NCBI RefSeq assembly: GCF_030812855.1
Contig: NZ_JAUSTK010000032.1
Location: 1 to 58,906 of the forward strand
DNA: 58,906 bases
Origin: Paenibacillus wynnii
Lineage (GTDB): Bacteria; Bacillota; Bacilli; Paenibacillales; Paenibacillaceae
Direction of reading: 5' to 3'
Positions 1 through 7,261 of the stretch are shown here, in pieces. A model generated the notes under the pieces. That model saw nothing but the letters and a program-made list of their open reading frames with translations, made no database searches and had not been told where the DNA came from. Position numbers and translations under genes: made by a program. Positions within the stretch are counted from its first letter, which is position 1. Each line of letters begins with the position of its first letter.

Positions 1-74
1 CCGTTCCCCCAAAACAGCGAAGGTGGCTTAAAGCATTTATTACTTTCTAACCTGCAGCCGATCAATTCCCCGCC

Positions 75-287
75 CTAGTAGGCCGATTCCAGCCAATTCA
101 AATGTATAAATACACTTGATTCCGCACCAGTAGCTCGATTCCAGCCAATCAAATGTAATAATACAATTGATTCCGCGCTAGTAGCTCGATTCCAGCCATT
201 CAAATGTATAAATACACTTGATTTCGCCCTAGTAGGCCGATTCCAGCCATTCAAATGTAAAAATACACTTGATTCAGCGCTAGTAGG
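75..287. repeat. Tandem array of about four 51-52 bp units with an internal palindrome
   Basis: Four head-to-tail units begin at 75, 127, 178 and 229, with a partial fifth at 280. Each starts CTAGTAG (CCAGTAG in unit 2) and holds the imperfect palindrome TCAAATGTATAAATACACTT. Unit lengths are 52, 51, 51 and 51 bp with only scattered substitutions. There is no spacer variation, so this is not a CRISPR. The palindrome resembles the AAGTGTA-N-TACACTT elements at 10.4 and 26.7 kb. No gene is seen in the first 430 bases apart from this array. Confidence 0.85.
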
Positions 288-436
288 TCATGGCTTATGG
301 GACACCCTCTTTTTTACATATTTAGAGACAATATAGAACCCATTTCCTTCAATTAAGTAACTTAACTGTCCTTAGCTTCACTTGTAATTCTTCTAAACTA
401 ATCTTTAAGTCATCAATTATAAGAGGGAGTGTATAT

Positions 437-717
437 ATGATTAAGCTTTGCAAAAGAACGGCAGCAGCATTGCTAGCAACGCTGCTGCTTGGATTGCTTG
501 AGGGGTTTGCCGTCCATGGAACACCAATGAATGTATATGTTACCGCTGGAATAAGGATCATGCAGAGGTCACCTACATTAATGAAGCATTGAAAGCCTAT
601 TCTGTGAATCTGACCGACGATAAAGTGTTTAATGTGAGTTACCAGAGCGGTAAACAAACCGAGAGGTATAGTCTTATACCTGAAGGTCTTATACTTGGAT
701 TTCCATCTGCTCCATAA
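437..717 (+). pseudogene. Decayed small secreted-protein gene (frameshifted)
   Basis: A GAGGGAG ribosome binding site precedes ATG at 437, which opens a convincing signal peptide (MIKLCKRT followed by an Ala/Leu-rich core). This frame stops near 590. A second frame, open from about 500 to the stop at 717, carries a protein-like stretch including YRWNKDHAEVTYINEALKAY. One reading is a secreted protein of about 90 residues broken by a frameshift or small deletion near 500-560. No family was recognised. A 102-residue opposite-strand reading over the same bases has no ribosome binding site and is treated as a shadow. Confidence 0.35.
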
Positions 718-822
718 TTTGAGACCTTTTTAAAGCAATGGCCGTATATAGTGATATCAAATGTTGGAGCCAACTTTTCTTGTAGAAAGCACACGGCTTC
801 AACATCACTCAGGGAGGTCTTA

Positions 823-1659
823 ATGAATATGGACATTAATCCAAAGATCAAGCCATTTCGTACAGGGAAATTAGTCAGCGGGGTAGCAGCGGTCTTGATT
901 GTGCTGATTATTGGGGGGAATGCATTTACATCCGTAGAATACGGGCACGTAGGGTTGTACAAAACATTCGGTAAGCTGAACGATAATACGCTGGCGCCGG
1001 GTATCCATTTTAAAATACCTTTCATCCAGACGGTTATTCAGGTGAACACACAGGTAACGAAAGCAGAGACAGATACAACAGCCTCCTCGAAAGATTTACA
1101 GCCGGTATCTACGCATGTAGCTGTGAACTATTCAATTAATAAAAGCTCGGCATACAACTTGATGAATAACATCGGCGGGAATTTTGATACGGTTATTATT
1201 AATCCGGCCATACAGGAAATCGTCAAGGAAGTAACAGCGAGATATCCCGCAGAGGATTTAATTAAACGAAGAGATGTGGTGGCAGCTGAGATCAGCGAGT
1301 ACTTAACCTCCAGGCTTGCCAAATATGATCTGGTTGTAAACGATATTAATATTGTGAACTTTAAATTCTCCGAGGCTTTCGATCAGTCTATTGAAGCGAA
1401 GCAGGTCGCCCAGCAGCAGGCACTGAAGGCTGAAAATGATCTTAGACGGATTGAGATCGAAGCCAAACAAAAAATCGCACAGGCTCAAGCAGAGGCAGAA
1501 TCTCTGAGGTTGAAGAAGCAGGAGGTAACTCCAGAGCTGGTGCAGCTAAAACAAATTGAGGTATCCGAGAAAGCACTGGAGAAATGGGACGGCAAGCTGC
1601 CAAGTGTAACTGGCGGGGCCACTCCCTTTATTGATATTGATTCACTAACTCAGAAATAA
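823..1659 (+). CDS. SPFH/prohibitin (Band 7) family membrane protein
   Basis: The protein has an N-terminal hydrophobic anchor (about residues 16-35), then an SPFH/Band 7 domain with the typical opening VEYGHVGLYKTFGKL and APGIHFKIPF. A helical, Ala/Glu/Gln-rich coiled coil follows (QALKAENDLRRIEIEAKQKI). These proteins form membrane-associated oligomeric rings linked to membrane microdomain organisation and protease control; the specific role here is unknown. The start is set at ATG 823 because GGGAGGT lies just upstream; ATG 829 is a close alternative, and an upstream in-frame extension to 751 lacks a binding site. The gene stands alone and converges on the KASIII-like gene across a shared terminator. 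The family call is firm. Confidence 0.88.
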   Translation: MNMDINPKIKPFRTGKLVSGVAAVLIVLIIGGNAFTSVEYGHVGLYKTFGKLNDNTLAPGIHFKIPFIQTVIQVNTQVTKAETDTTASSKDLQPVSTHVAVNYSINKSSAYNLMNNIGGNFDTVIINPAIQEIVKEVTARYPAEDLIKRRDVVAAEISEYLTSRLAKYDLVVNDINIVNFKFSEAFDQSIEAKQVAQQQALKAENDLRRIEIEAKQKIAQAQAEAESLRLKKQEVTPELVQLKQIEVSEKALEKWDGKLPSVTGGATPFIDIDSLTQK

Positions 1660-1676
1660 TAGGTTATATTTCGAAG

Positions 1677-1715
1677 CCAAAAAGGCCCTGCTCCCCTTGA
1701 GCAAGGCCTTTTTGG
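1677..1715. terminator. Bidirectional terminator between convergent genes
   Basis: CCAAAAAGGCC and GGCCTTTTTGG form a perfect 11-bp stem with a U-run in either direction. It sits between the SPFH gene and the oppositely oriented KASIII-like gene. Confidence 0.9.
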
Positions 1716-1733
1716 TGAAGATTAATACTATAA

Positions 1734-2729
1734 TCAGTATCTGAAAAGCATCGTCGGAATCTGCCATCCCGCGCCTACTGACCAGAAAAACACATAGTCG
1801 CCTCTTTTAATGACTCCATCCTCAACTCCGCGCTGAAAAGCGATGAAAGGACTGCTTGTACCTGTATAGCCGAATTCGTCACCAACGTAGATGAATTTTT
1901 CATGCGTTGCTGCAAGGCCGCTCTGAATCAGTTCAATATTTTTAAGGGAAAACTGTGACAGGCAGAAAGCGGAAATATCCTCAATCGTTAGTTCATATCG
2001 AGCTAAAAGCTCTTTTATATCATTTATTGCAGCATCTACGCAGACCGTACCGTCAAAAGGGATCCATCGGATGCGCAGTTGCTCTGGCGTAACATCCTTA
2101 CTGTAAATGTTCGATAAACCGCAGGCCGGGAACGTAATATTAGCGCTGCCCTCTGAATCTATGTAGAATAAGGAGTCGATAAATCCCTTACTCTTGTCGG
2201 TGCTGCGTTCGAGAATGACAGCTGCTGCTGCATCTCCGAAGTTAGGATAAGTAATCTCGTCATCGGGATTACAATGAATAGAGCTGTGGTCACATCCAAC
2301 GACTAATGCGTATCGGACATGAGGATTAGACTGCATATAACGGCTTGTTTGCTCTACGGAGGTCACCATTCCGGCGCAATTGGCGTTGGAATCCATAGTA
2401 ATGGTGCGGTGTTTTCCCTGAAGCTTATGGTGCAGCAGAAGAGCATTGGTAGGATAGGTATATTCCGGTGTCTGAGAGACAAATACGATCATATCCATAT
2501 CTTCTCCGGTTAATCCGGCTTCCAGCAGCACCTTTTGGGCTGCCTTCAGACCCATCGTAAATGCATTCTCCTCTTCGCTATCCGCAATATATCTCCGTTC
2601 CCGACCCATTACTTGCAAAAATCGTTCAATGTCCTTGCCCATGCTGTTAAAATGGTTCAGGTAAAAATCATTATGCACGACACGTTCCGGATGGTAATAA
2701 GCGGCTTGGCGAATCGTAATAGAGTCCAA
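1734..2729 (-). CDS. Divergent 3-oxoacyl-ACP synthase III (FabH-like) family enzyme
   Basis: This 331-residue protein has the thiolase fold of ketoacyl-ACP synthase III. The nucleophilic cysteine is present (SNANCAGM, Cys118), as are a GDAAAAVILE segment and a C-terminal glycine-rich SVGAGWQIP. The other two residues of the Cys-His-Asn triad appear replaced. Where FabH has PHQAN this protein reads LSQFS (His position Ser258), and where FabH has HGNTSA it reads FGYTGT (Asn position Tyr288). Family knowledge links His and Asn to decarboxylative condensation, so a plain FabH reaction is unlikely; acyl transfer or non-decarboxylating chemistry is an inference. The start is TTG 2729, with AGGAGG seven bases upstream. 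It follows the STAS gene by 11 bases, so the two are probably co-transcribed. Confidence 0.85.
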   Translation of the reverse strand: MDSITIRQAAYYHPERVVHNDFYLNHFNSMGKDIERFLQVMGRERRYIADSEEENAFTMGLKAAQKVLLEAGLTGEDMDMIVFVSQTPEYTYPTNALLLHHKLQGKHRTITMDSNANCAGMVTSVEQTSRYMQSNPHVRYALVVGCDHSSIHCNPDDEITYPNFGDAAAAVILERSTDKSKGFIDSLFYIDSEGSANITFPACGLSNIYSKDVTPEQLRIRWIPFDGTVCVDAAINDIKELLARYELTIEDISAFCLSQFSLKNIELIQSGLAATHEKFIYVGDEFGYTGTSSPFIAFQRGVEDGVIKRGDYVFFWSVGAGWQIPTMLFRY

Positions 2730-2740
2730 ATTAAGTCCTC

Positions 2741-3082
2741 CTAAACTTCTACTATTTCATAATTTTCCAGCTTAGTAGAACGGGCAACACGGCCGAGCTG
2801 CATCTTGAGAACCGGATTCTTGGCAATCGTAAAAATAACCTTTTTGAAGCCGGATTCTTTATACATGATGTAGCATTGCTCCAGCATAGGGAGCACGTCC
2901 GGGGAAGAAACATTTAGACCTGTACAATCCAGAACGATTTCATATTGTGTAGGGTCAAATTTACTTACATGTTCGTTGTACTCCTGGATGAAGCGGCCGG
3001 CATCTTCTTGTGACATTGCACCCTCTACCATTACCTTAAGTGTGCGGGTTTCAGTGCTTGGTGAAAAATTGAAATTTCCCAT
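2741..3082 (-). CDS. Stand-alone STAS-like domain protein
   Basis: This 113-residue soluble protein has the alternating strand/helix pattern of STAS domains. One strand reads YEIVLDCTGLNVSSPDVLPM, where anti-anti-sigma factors carry DSTG. Here the phosphoacceptor region reads TGLNVSS, so classical serine phosphorylation is uncertain. It is unlike the RsbV of this same window. Its reading frame ends 11 bases before the KASIII-like start and the downstream ribosome binding site lies in that gap, indicating an operon. A partner or lipid-binding role beside the KASIII-like enzyme is inference. The start is ATG 3082 behind AGGAGGAG. Confidence 0.7.
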   Translation of the reverse strand: MGNFNFSPSTETRTLKVMVEGAMSQEDAGRFIQEYNEHVSKFDPTQYEIVLDCTGLNVSSPDVLPMLEQCYIMYKESGFKKVIFTIAKNPVLKMQLGRVARSTKLENYEIVEV

Positions 3083-3132
3083 TTGTGAAAGATCTCCTCC
3101 TAATATTTAATATTAATAAAACAAAAGAAAAA

Positions 3133-3148
3133 ATATGTCGAAACATAT
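3133..3148. promoter_or_regulatory. Palindrome ATATGT-CGAA-ACATAT upstream of the STAS/KASIII pair
   Basis: A perfect 6-bp inverted repeat with a four-base centre lies about 50 bases upstream of the STAS start. On the minus strand a TATAAT-like -10 lies just upstream of it, so it would fall near the transcription start. An operator role is possible. No regulator was identified. Confidence 0.35.
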
Positions 3149-3299
3149 GAGAGTTATTATACCTATATTCCCTATTTTGGAAAGTGTTATTTGGCATATT
3201 AACCCTATTTTTTTTAATCTTTATTAATCAGGGAACCACATCCATTTCGTACAGTGATATACAAGGCACTGTGCTTTGCAGTAGTAGAGCCCTTTAACT

Positions 3300-3327
3300 T
3301 TGCAAAGAAGACATCTATTGGTATGAT
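3300..3327 (+). promoter_or_regulatory. Probable sigma-A promoter of deoC
   Basis: TTGCAA (3300-3305) and TATGAT (3322-3327) are separated by 16 bases, about 50 bases upstream of the deoC start. Confidence 0.55.
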
Positions 3328-3375
3328 GAAGGAATGTGAGAACATACATTACTCAAATTATGGAGGAATACAACG

Positions 3376-4053
3376 ATGAGTGAAAATACCTTATCCCGAA
3401 TGATTGATCATACGCTGCTTAAAGCGGACGCACGTAAAGAAGACATTATTAAATTGGCAGAGGAAGCTAAAGAATATAAGTTTGCCTCCGTTTGCGTTAA
3501 TCCAACATGGGTGGCTGTTGCCCACGAAGTGCTGAAGGATACCCCGGAGGTCAAAGTGTGTACAGTTATCGGTTTTCCTCTAGGCGCTTCTACTCCAGAA
3601 ACCAAAGCATTTGAAACGGCAAATGCCATCGCTAACGGTGCAGGAGAAGTAGATATGGTTATTAACATTGGTGCACTGAAGGGTGGCGACGATGAGTGGG
3701 TACTACGCGACATTACTGCTGTCGTTGATGCAGCCCGTGGCAAAGCACTCACCAAGGTTATCATTGAGACCAGTTTGCTATCCGATGAAGAAAAGGTTCG
3801 CGCCTGCAAGCTTTCTGTCCAGGCTGGGGCGGATTTTGTAAAAACATCTACAGGTTTCTCTACAGGAGGGGCAACGAAGGAAGACATCGCACTTATGCGG
3901 GCGACTGTGGGTCCCGATATTGGTGTGAAAGCTTCTGGTGGCGTTCGCAGTGCAGAGGATGCGCTAGTAATGGTCGGAGCCGGTGCAACCCGTATTGGAA
4001 CAAGCGGCGGCGTAGCTATTGCGAAGGGTGAACAGAACGAGTCGGGATATTAA
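3376..4053 (+). CDS. deoC: Deoxyribose-phosphate aldolase
   Basis: DeoC splits 2-deoxyribose 5-phosphate into glyceraldehyde 3-phosphate and acetaldehyde in deoxynucleoside salvage. The 225-residue length is typical. Visible hallmarks are the N-terminal IDHTLLKADA, the Schiff-base lysine in GADFVKTSTGFSTGGAT and the phosphate-binding GVKASGGVRS. ATG 3376 follows GGAGGA. It is monocistronic here, with its own promoter and a terminator at about 4076-4117. No other nucleoside catabolism gene (deoB, pdp, nupC) is adjacent. Confidence 0.97.
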   Translation: MSENTLSRMIDHTLLKADARKEDIIKLAEEAKEYKFASVCVNPTWVAVAHEVLKDTPEVKVCTVIGFPLGASTPETKAFETANAIANGAGEVDMVINIGALKGGDDEWVLRDITAVVDAARGKALTKVIIETSLLSDEEKVRACKLSVQAGADFVKTSTGFSTGGATKEDIALMRATVGPDIGVKASGGVRSAEDALVMVGAGATRIGTSGGVAIAKGEQNESGY

Positions 4054-4075
4054 ATCCGGAATTAGAGGAAAATGA

Positions 4076-4117
4076 ACGGCGGCATGTGTAGAGAGAGTGA
4101 TGCACGCCGCTTTTTTG
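4076..4117 (+). terminator. Terminator of deoC
   Basis: A GC-rich hairpin with GCGGC and GCCGC arms is followed by a run of six T, 20 bases after the deoC stop. Confidence 0.75.
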
Positions 4118-4300
4118 TTCATTCGGATTCCTTATTAATAAAGATTTATGTAAGCGTTATATAAAATGTTCCGTGGTAAAGTGATAATTCACAGTGGAAT
4201 AATAAGAATTTTCTTTTCAAATAACATGAAATGTGAGAGAATACTTACAATTCTTAATTGTTAAAGTTTTCTATTATTTATTATAAGGGAGGAAATATCG

Positions 4301-5593
4301 ATGTCAGAAGATCGTAAACTGTCGTTCGAAACCTTGGCCGTCCATGCGGGTCAGGAGATTGATCCAACTACCTTTGCCCGTGCTGTTCCGCTTTATCAGA
4401 CAACCTCTTATGGATTCCGTGATACTGAGCATGCTGCGAACCTCTTCGGACTTAAGGAATTCGGCAATATTTATACCCGTTTGATGAATCCGACCACCGA
4501 TGTTTTCGAGCAGCGGATTGCCGCTCTTGAAGGCGGTGCGGGTGCGCTTGCAACCGCTTCTGGGATGGCGGCTATTTCCTTCTCCATACTGAATATCGCA
4601 GGTGCCGGTGATGAGATCGTGTCTGCAGCCAGTCTATACGGCGGTACATATAATCTTTTCTCTACAACGCTGCCTAAGCTTGGGATTAAGGTTCATTTTG
4701 TGGACTCGGATAACCCGGAGAATTTCCGCAGCGTAATAAATGATAAGACCAAAGCAATATTTGCTGAAACTATCGGCAATCCGCAGGGTAATATATTGGA
4801 CATTGAAGCTGTCTCCGCCATCGCTCATGAGCATGGAATTCCTCTTATTGTTGATAATACCTTCCCAAGCCCCTATTTACTTCGTCCTATTGAGCATGGT
4901 GCAGATATTGTCGTGCATTCTGCCACGAAGTTCATTGGTGGGCACGGTACCTCTATCGGGGGGGTAATTGTGGATGCTGGGAAGTTCGATTGGAAGGCCA
5001 GTGGCAGGTTCCCGGGTCTGACCGAACCGGACCCAAGCTATCATGGAGTCGTCTACACTGAGGCTGTCGGACCTATAGCTTATATCATAAAGGCGCGTGT
5101 TCAATTGTTGCGTGATCTAGGTGCTGCTATATCCCCATTCAACTCATGGATGCTGCTGCAGGGCCTGGAAACACTGCATCTGCGGATGGAACGTCACAGC
5201 GGGAATGCATTGAAAGTAGCCGCTTATCTGGAAGCTCATGAAGATGTGGAATGGGTAAGCTACTCTGGACTTCAGAGTCACCCGTCTTATGAACTGGCCC
5301 AAAAGTATTTGCCTAAAGGACAGGGAGCCATTCTTACCTTTGGGATTAAGGGTGGAATTACGGCTGGACGTAAGCTAATTGAGAATGTAAAGCTCTTCTC
5401 TCATCTGGCTAATGTCGGAGACTCCAAGTCGCTTATTATTCATCCGGCGAGTACTACGCATCAGCAACTTACTGACGAGGAGCAAATCTCTGCCGGGGTA
5501 TCCTCGGAGCTGGTTCGCCTGTCTATTGGTACAGAATCCATTGATGATATTTTGTATGATCTGGGGCAGGCGATAGCGGCCAGCCAGCAATAA
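4301..5593 (+). CDS. metY: O-acetylhomoserine sulfhydrylase (homocysteine synthase)
   Basis: This 430-residue PLP enzyme of the Cys/Met metabolism family makes homocysteine from O-acetylhomoserine and sulfide. It opens with FETLAVHAGQEIDPTTFARA and YQTTSYGF, typical of the MetY branch. The PLP lysine lies in VVHSATKFIGGHGT. The roughly 430-residue length, longer than MetB/MetC at about 390, supports MetY. ATG 4301 follows GGGAGG. The 247-base upstream gap is AT-rich and shows no S-box riboswitch. A strong terminator follows, so it appears monocistronic. Confidence 0.95.
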   Translation: MSEDRKLSFETLAVHAGQEIDPTTFARAVPLYQTTSYGFRDTEHAANLFGLKEFGNIYTRLMNPTTDVFEQRIAALEGGAGALATASGMAAISFSILNIAGAGDEIVSAASLYGGTYNLFSTTLPKLGIKVHFVDSDNPENFRSVINDKTKAIFAETIGNPQGNILDIEAVSAIAHEHGIPLIVDNTFPSPYLLRPIEHGADIVVHSATKFIGGHGTSIGGVIVDAGKFDWKASGRFPGLTEPDPSYHGVVYTEAVGPIAYIIKARVQLLRDLGAAISPFNSWMLLQGLETLHLRMERHSGNALKVAAYLEAHEDVEWVSYSGLQSHPSYELAQKYLPKGQGAILTFGIKGGITAGRKLIENVKLFSHLANVGDSKSLIIHPASTTHQQLTDEEQISAGVSSELVRLSIGTESIDDILYDLGQAIAASQQ

Positions 5594-5606
5594 TAAAGTA
5601 CTTATG

Positions 5607-5685
5607 AAGGGCACTTTACCCACTAGATCCAATCCTCCTTCGATATAGGAGAGAGGAAGATCAGAGCGGTAAAGGCCCTTTTTTT
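5607..5685 (+). terminator. Terminator of metY
   Basis: AGGGCACTTTACC pairs with GGTAAAGGCCCT across a loop of about 45 bases that holds a smaller hairpin, and is followed by a run of seven T. Confidence 0.8.
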
Positions 5686-5865
5686 AAAATATACGAATCT
5701 ATAGGTTCACCATATAAAGTGTGTAATTTCACATGTTTTGATACCGCTTGCATAATTCCAAGGCGTCCCCCGTATTTATAAGTAAAGCATTAGAGCCGGC
5801 GGGAACCAATACATCTAATGAATAAGCCGGCAGCAATCCAAAGCCGAAAAGGGTGGGTGCAGATA

Positions 5866-6927
5866 ATGAAGGATGAGCATCAGCAGGATGGTTTTCGAAG
5901 TAATGAAGAGCGCCCGTTGAAGTTTAACGCTGGTGACCAAGCATGGGATGGAGTTAGCTTTTCTGTATCTCTAAAATCTGCATCTGCGGAATCTGAAAGC
6001 GTAGGAGGCAGCCGGGAAACAGCAGAAAGGTTTAACCGGAGCTACTTCAGCCGGACTGAATTGCATCCGGAATTCCTGGTCCTGCGTGAAGGAGAAAATG
6101 ATCGACGCGTAGTAACTGCGGGCAATCCGGCAACGGCGGCTGGCCCGTGTCTCGTTAGGAGTGAAGCGTGGCTGCTGAAGCCGGAGCTTGAGAAACTTTA
6201 TAATACTTGGATCACCAGTGACAATGAGGCTGAGACTGATCGGGTTTTGCAGCGTATTTATTATATACTCCGTTCCACAGCAGCTGGGCTCTTGGAATCA
6301 TCGGACGGCAACTGGGTTGCAGTCACTCTTCCGTTCACCCCTGAGCTGTCCGCACGACCTCTCAAGTTGAATGCACTTCAGGATGTACAGCTTGAAGCAC
6401 TGTTCGCTGCACTCGGCGAGCGCTACCGGCAGGGCTGCGATAGCCGGGTGGATCTGCTGGCGCCGTACCCCGCCAGCGGAGCCGAATTCGCGGCCATGCG
6501 CGAATTCATCGAGACCGTGGCCGAGCAGACCCTCGGCCACGCCTTTGCGGCGACTTGCCGCATCGGGGCGCTGCTCGCCCCCGATGCGCATCGCGCCGCC
6601 GAGGAAATCGTGCGTATCGCCGATTTCCTCGTGCTGGACGGCGCGGCTATGGCCGCCGCGCCGGAGGACGATGCCGCCGCGGAGGGCTTCGCCCTGGCGG
6701 CGGGGCAGGTCTTGACCGCCGTGCGGCGCATCAAGCCGGCGGCGGTAGTGCTCGCCGCGGGGGCACCGGCGGCGTCTGCATTGGCCGATCTGTACCGGAT
6801 CGGCCTGAACGGGATCTTCTGCAGCGCGGACCAGCGGACTGAAGCGCTGCTGAGAGCAGCCTGCCTGACGTGGATGGCCCGGCAGGAAACCTTCGAACAT
6901 ACCGAAGGGGTAAGGGCTGTTAAGTAA
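5866..6927 (+). CDS. Protein with a degenerate PEP-utilising-enzyme-like C-terminal barrel, function unknown
   Basis: About 353 residues. The first 70 are low-complexity and polar. From roughly residue 190 the protein recalls the C-terminal TIM barrel of PPDK, PEP synthase and PtsI: VAVTLPFTPEL, then CRIGALLAPDAHRAAEEIVR followed by IADFLVLDG, where active enzymes carry an IGxMIExP...FFSIGTNDL signature. The catalytic signature is not preserved, so enzymatic PEP chemistry is unlikely; the kinship itself is my inference from motif spacing. Start ATG 5866 is favoured by a GGGTGGG just upstream; an ATG at 5818 has none. Bases 6420-6830 are far richer in G+C than the flanks, which produces long shadow frames on both strands. 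A strong terminator follows. Confidence 0.6.
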   Translation: MKDEHQQDGFRSNEERPLKFNAGDQAWDGVSFSVSLKSASAESESVGGSRETAERFNRSYFSRTELHPEFLVLREGENDRRVVTAGNPATAAGPCLVRSEAWLLKPELEKLYNTWITSDNEAETDRVLQRIYYILRSTAAGLLESSDGNWVAVTLPFTPELSARPLKLNALQDVQLEALFAALGERYRQGCDSRVDLLAPYPASGAEFAAMREFIETVAEQTLGHAFAATCRIGALLAPDAHRAAEEIVRIADFLVLDGAAMAAAPEDDAAAEGFALAAGQVLTAVRRIKPAAVVLAAGAPAASALADLYRIGLNGIFCSADQRTEALLRAACLTWMARQETFEHTEGVRAVK

Positions 6928-6966
6928 GCCTATTCTCATTAAGAGTATTTGTGCTTAAAATAATGT

Positions 6967-7017
6967 AAAGCAGCTGTCACCGTTCAACTTTCGAACGGTG
7001 ACAGCTGCTTTTTTTGT
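6967..7017 (+). terminator. Strong rho-independent terminator
   Basis: A perfect 19-bp stem (AAAGCAGCTGTCACCGTTC and its complement) has a 7-base loop and is followed by a T-run. Confidence 0.95.
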
Positions 7018-7038
7018 GTTTTTAGGCTTATCCACCTG

Positions 7039-7066
7039 TTTACAATAAGGTTTAAGGTGGTATAGT
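7039..7066 (+). promoter_or_regulatory. Probable sigma-A promoter of the metal ATPase gene
   Basis: TTTACA (7039-7044) and TATAGT (7061-7066) are spaced 16 bases apart. It would give a leader of about 190 bases before the ATPase start. Confidence 0.5.
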
Positions 7067-7113
7067 ATATGTATAAGTTGCACTAAGGAAATATATTTGC
7101 ACTATTACAACAA

Positions 7114-7128
7114 TGATTATCATTCTCA
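7114..7128. promoter_or_regulatory. Fur-family box 1 (Fur, Zur or PerR type)
   Basis: TGATTATCATTCTCA closely fits the 7-1-7 inverted repeat (TGATAAT-N-ATTATCA) bound by Fur-family repressors. It lies downstream of the predicted promoter and about 135 bases upstream of a metal-transporting ATPase. Which paralogue binds cannot be told from sequence. Confidence 0.65.
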
Positions 7129-7145
7129 TTCACATTTAAATCTAT

Positions 7146-7176
7146 CATGCTGTCCCGGCTTAGCCGGGGCAGCATG
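7146..7176. promoter_or_regulatory. Strong leader hairpin between two Fur-type boxes
   Basis: CATGCTG-T-CCCGGC pairs with GCCGGG-G-CAGCATG around a TTA loop. No U-run follows, so it is not a standard terminator. It may mark an attenuator or mRNA-stabilising structure in the ATPase leader. Confidence 0.6.
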
Positions 7177-7199
7177 TGTCATTTTAAGGGACCTAATAA

Positions 7200-7214
7200 T
7201 GGATCTCATTCTCA
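7200..7214. promoter_or_regulatory. Fur-family box 2 (degenerate)
   Basis: TGGATCTCATTCTCA shares its last nine bases with box 1 and keeps the 7-1-7 spacing, but its left half is degenerate. It lies about 30 bases upstream of the ATPase ribosome binding site. Confidence 0.4.
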
Positions 7215-7261
7215 ATGATCAATTGAAAGAACCACAACTCTATTAGGGAAGGTGATTTATT

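Noticed and set aside
75..287. Regular repeats at the window start as a CRISPR array
   Set aside because: The 51-52 bp units are contiguous and similar along their whole length; there are no unique spacers and no cas genes nearby.
349..1025. Minus-strand frames of 102 and 128 residues
   Set aside because: They overlap the SPFH gene and the decayed secreted-protein gene, have no ribosome binding sites and show no family-like sequence.
3408..3887. 159-residue frame antisense to deoC
   Set aside because: It lies wholly within deoC, which has all catalytic motifs; no binding site is present.
4054..4300. S-box (SAM) riboswitch upstream of metY
   Set aside because: The gap is AT-rich and lacks the conserved S-box blocks and a terminator/antiterminator pair.
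6298..6939. Minus-strand frame of 213 residues and several others over 6300-6940
   Set aside because: They arise from high G+C in the sense gene, which removes stop codons from other frames; composition is Arg/Ala/Ser-rich noise.
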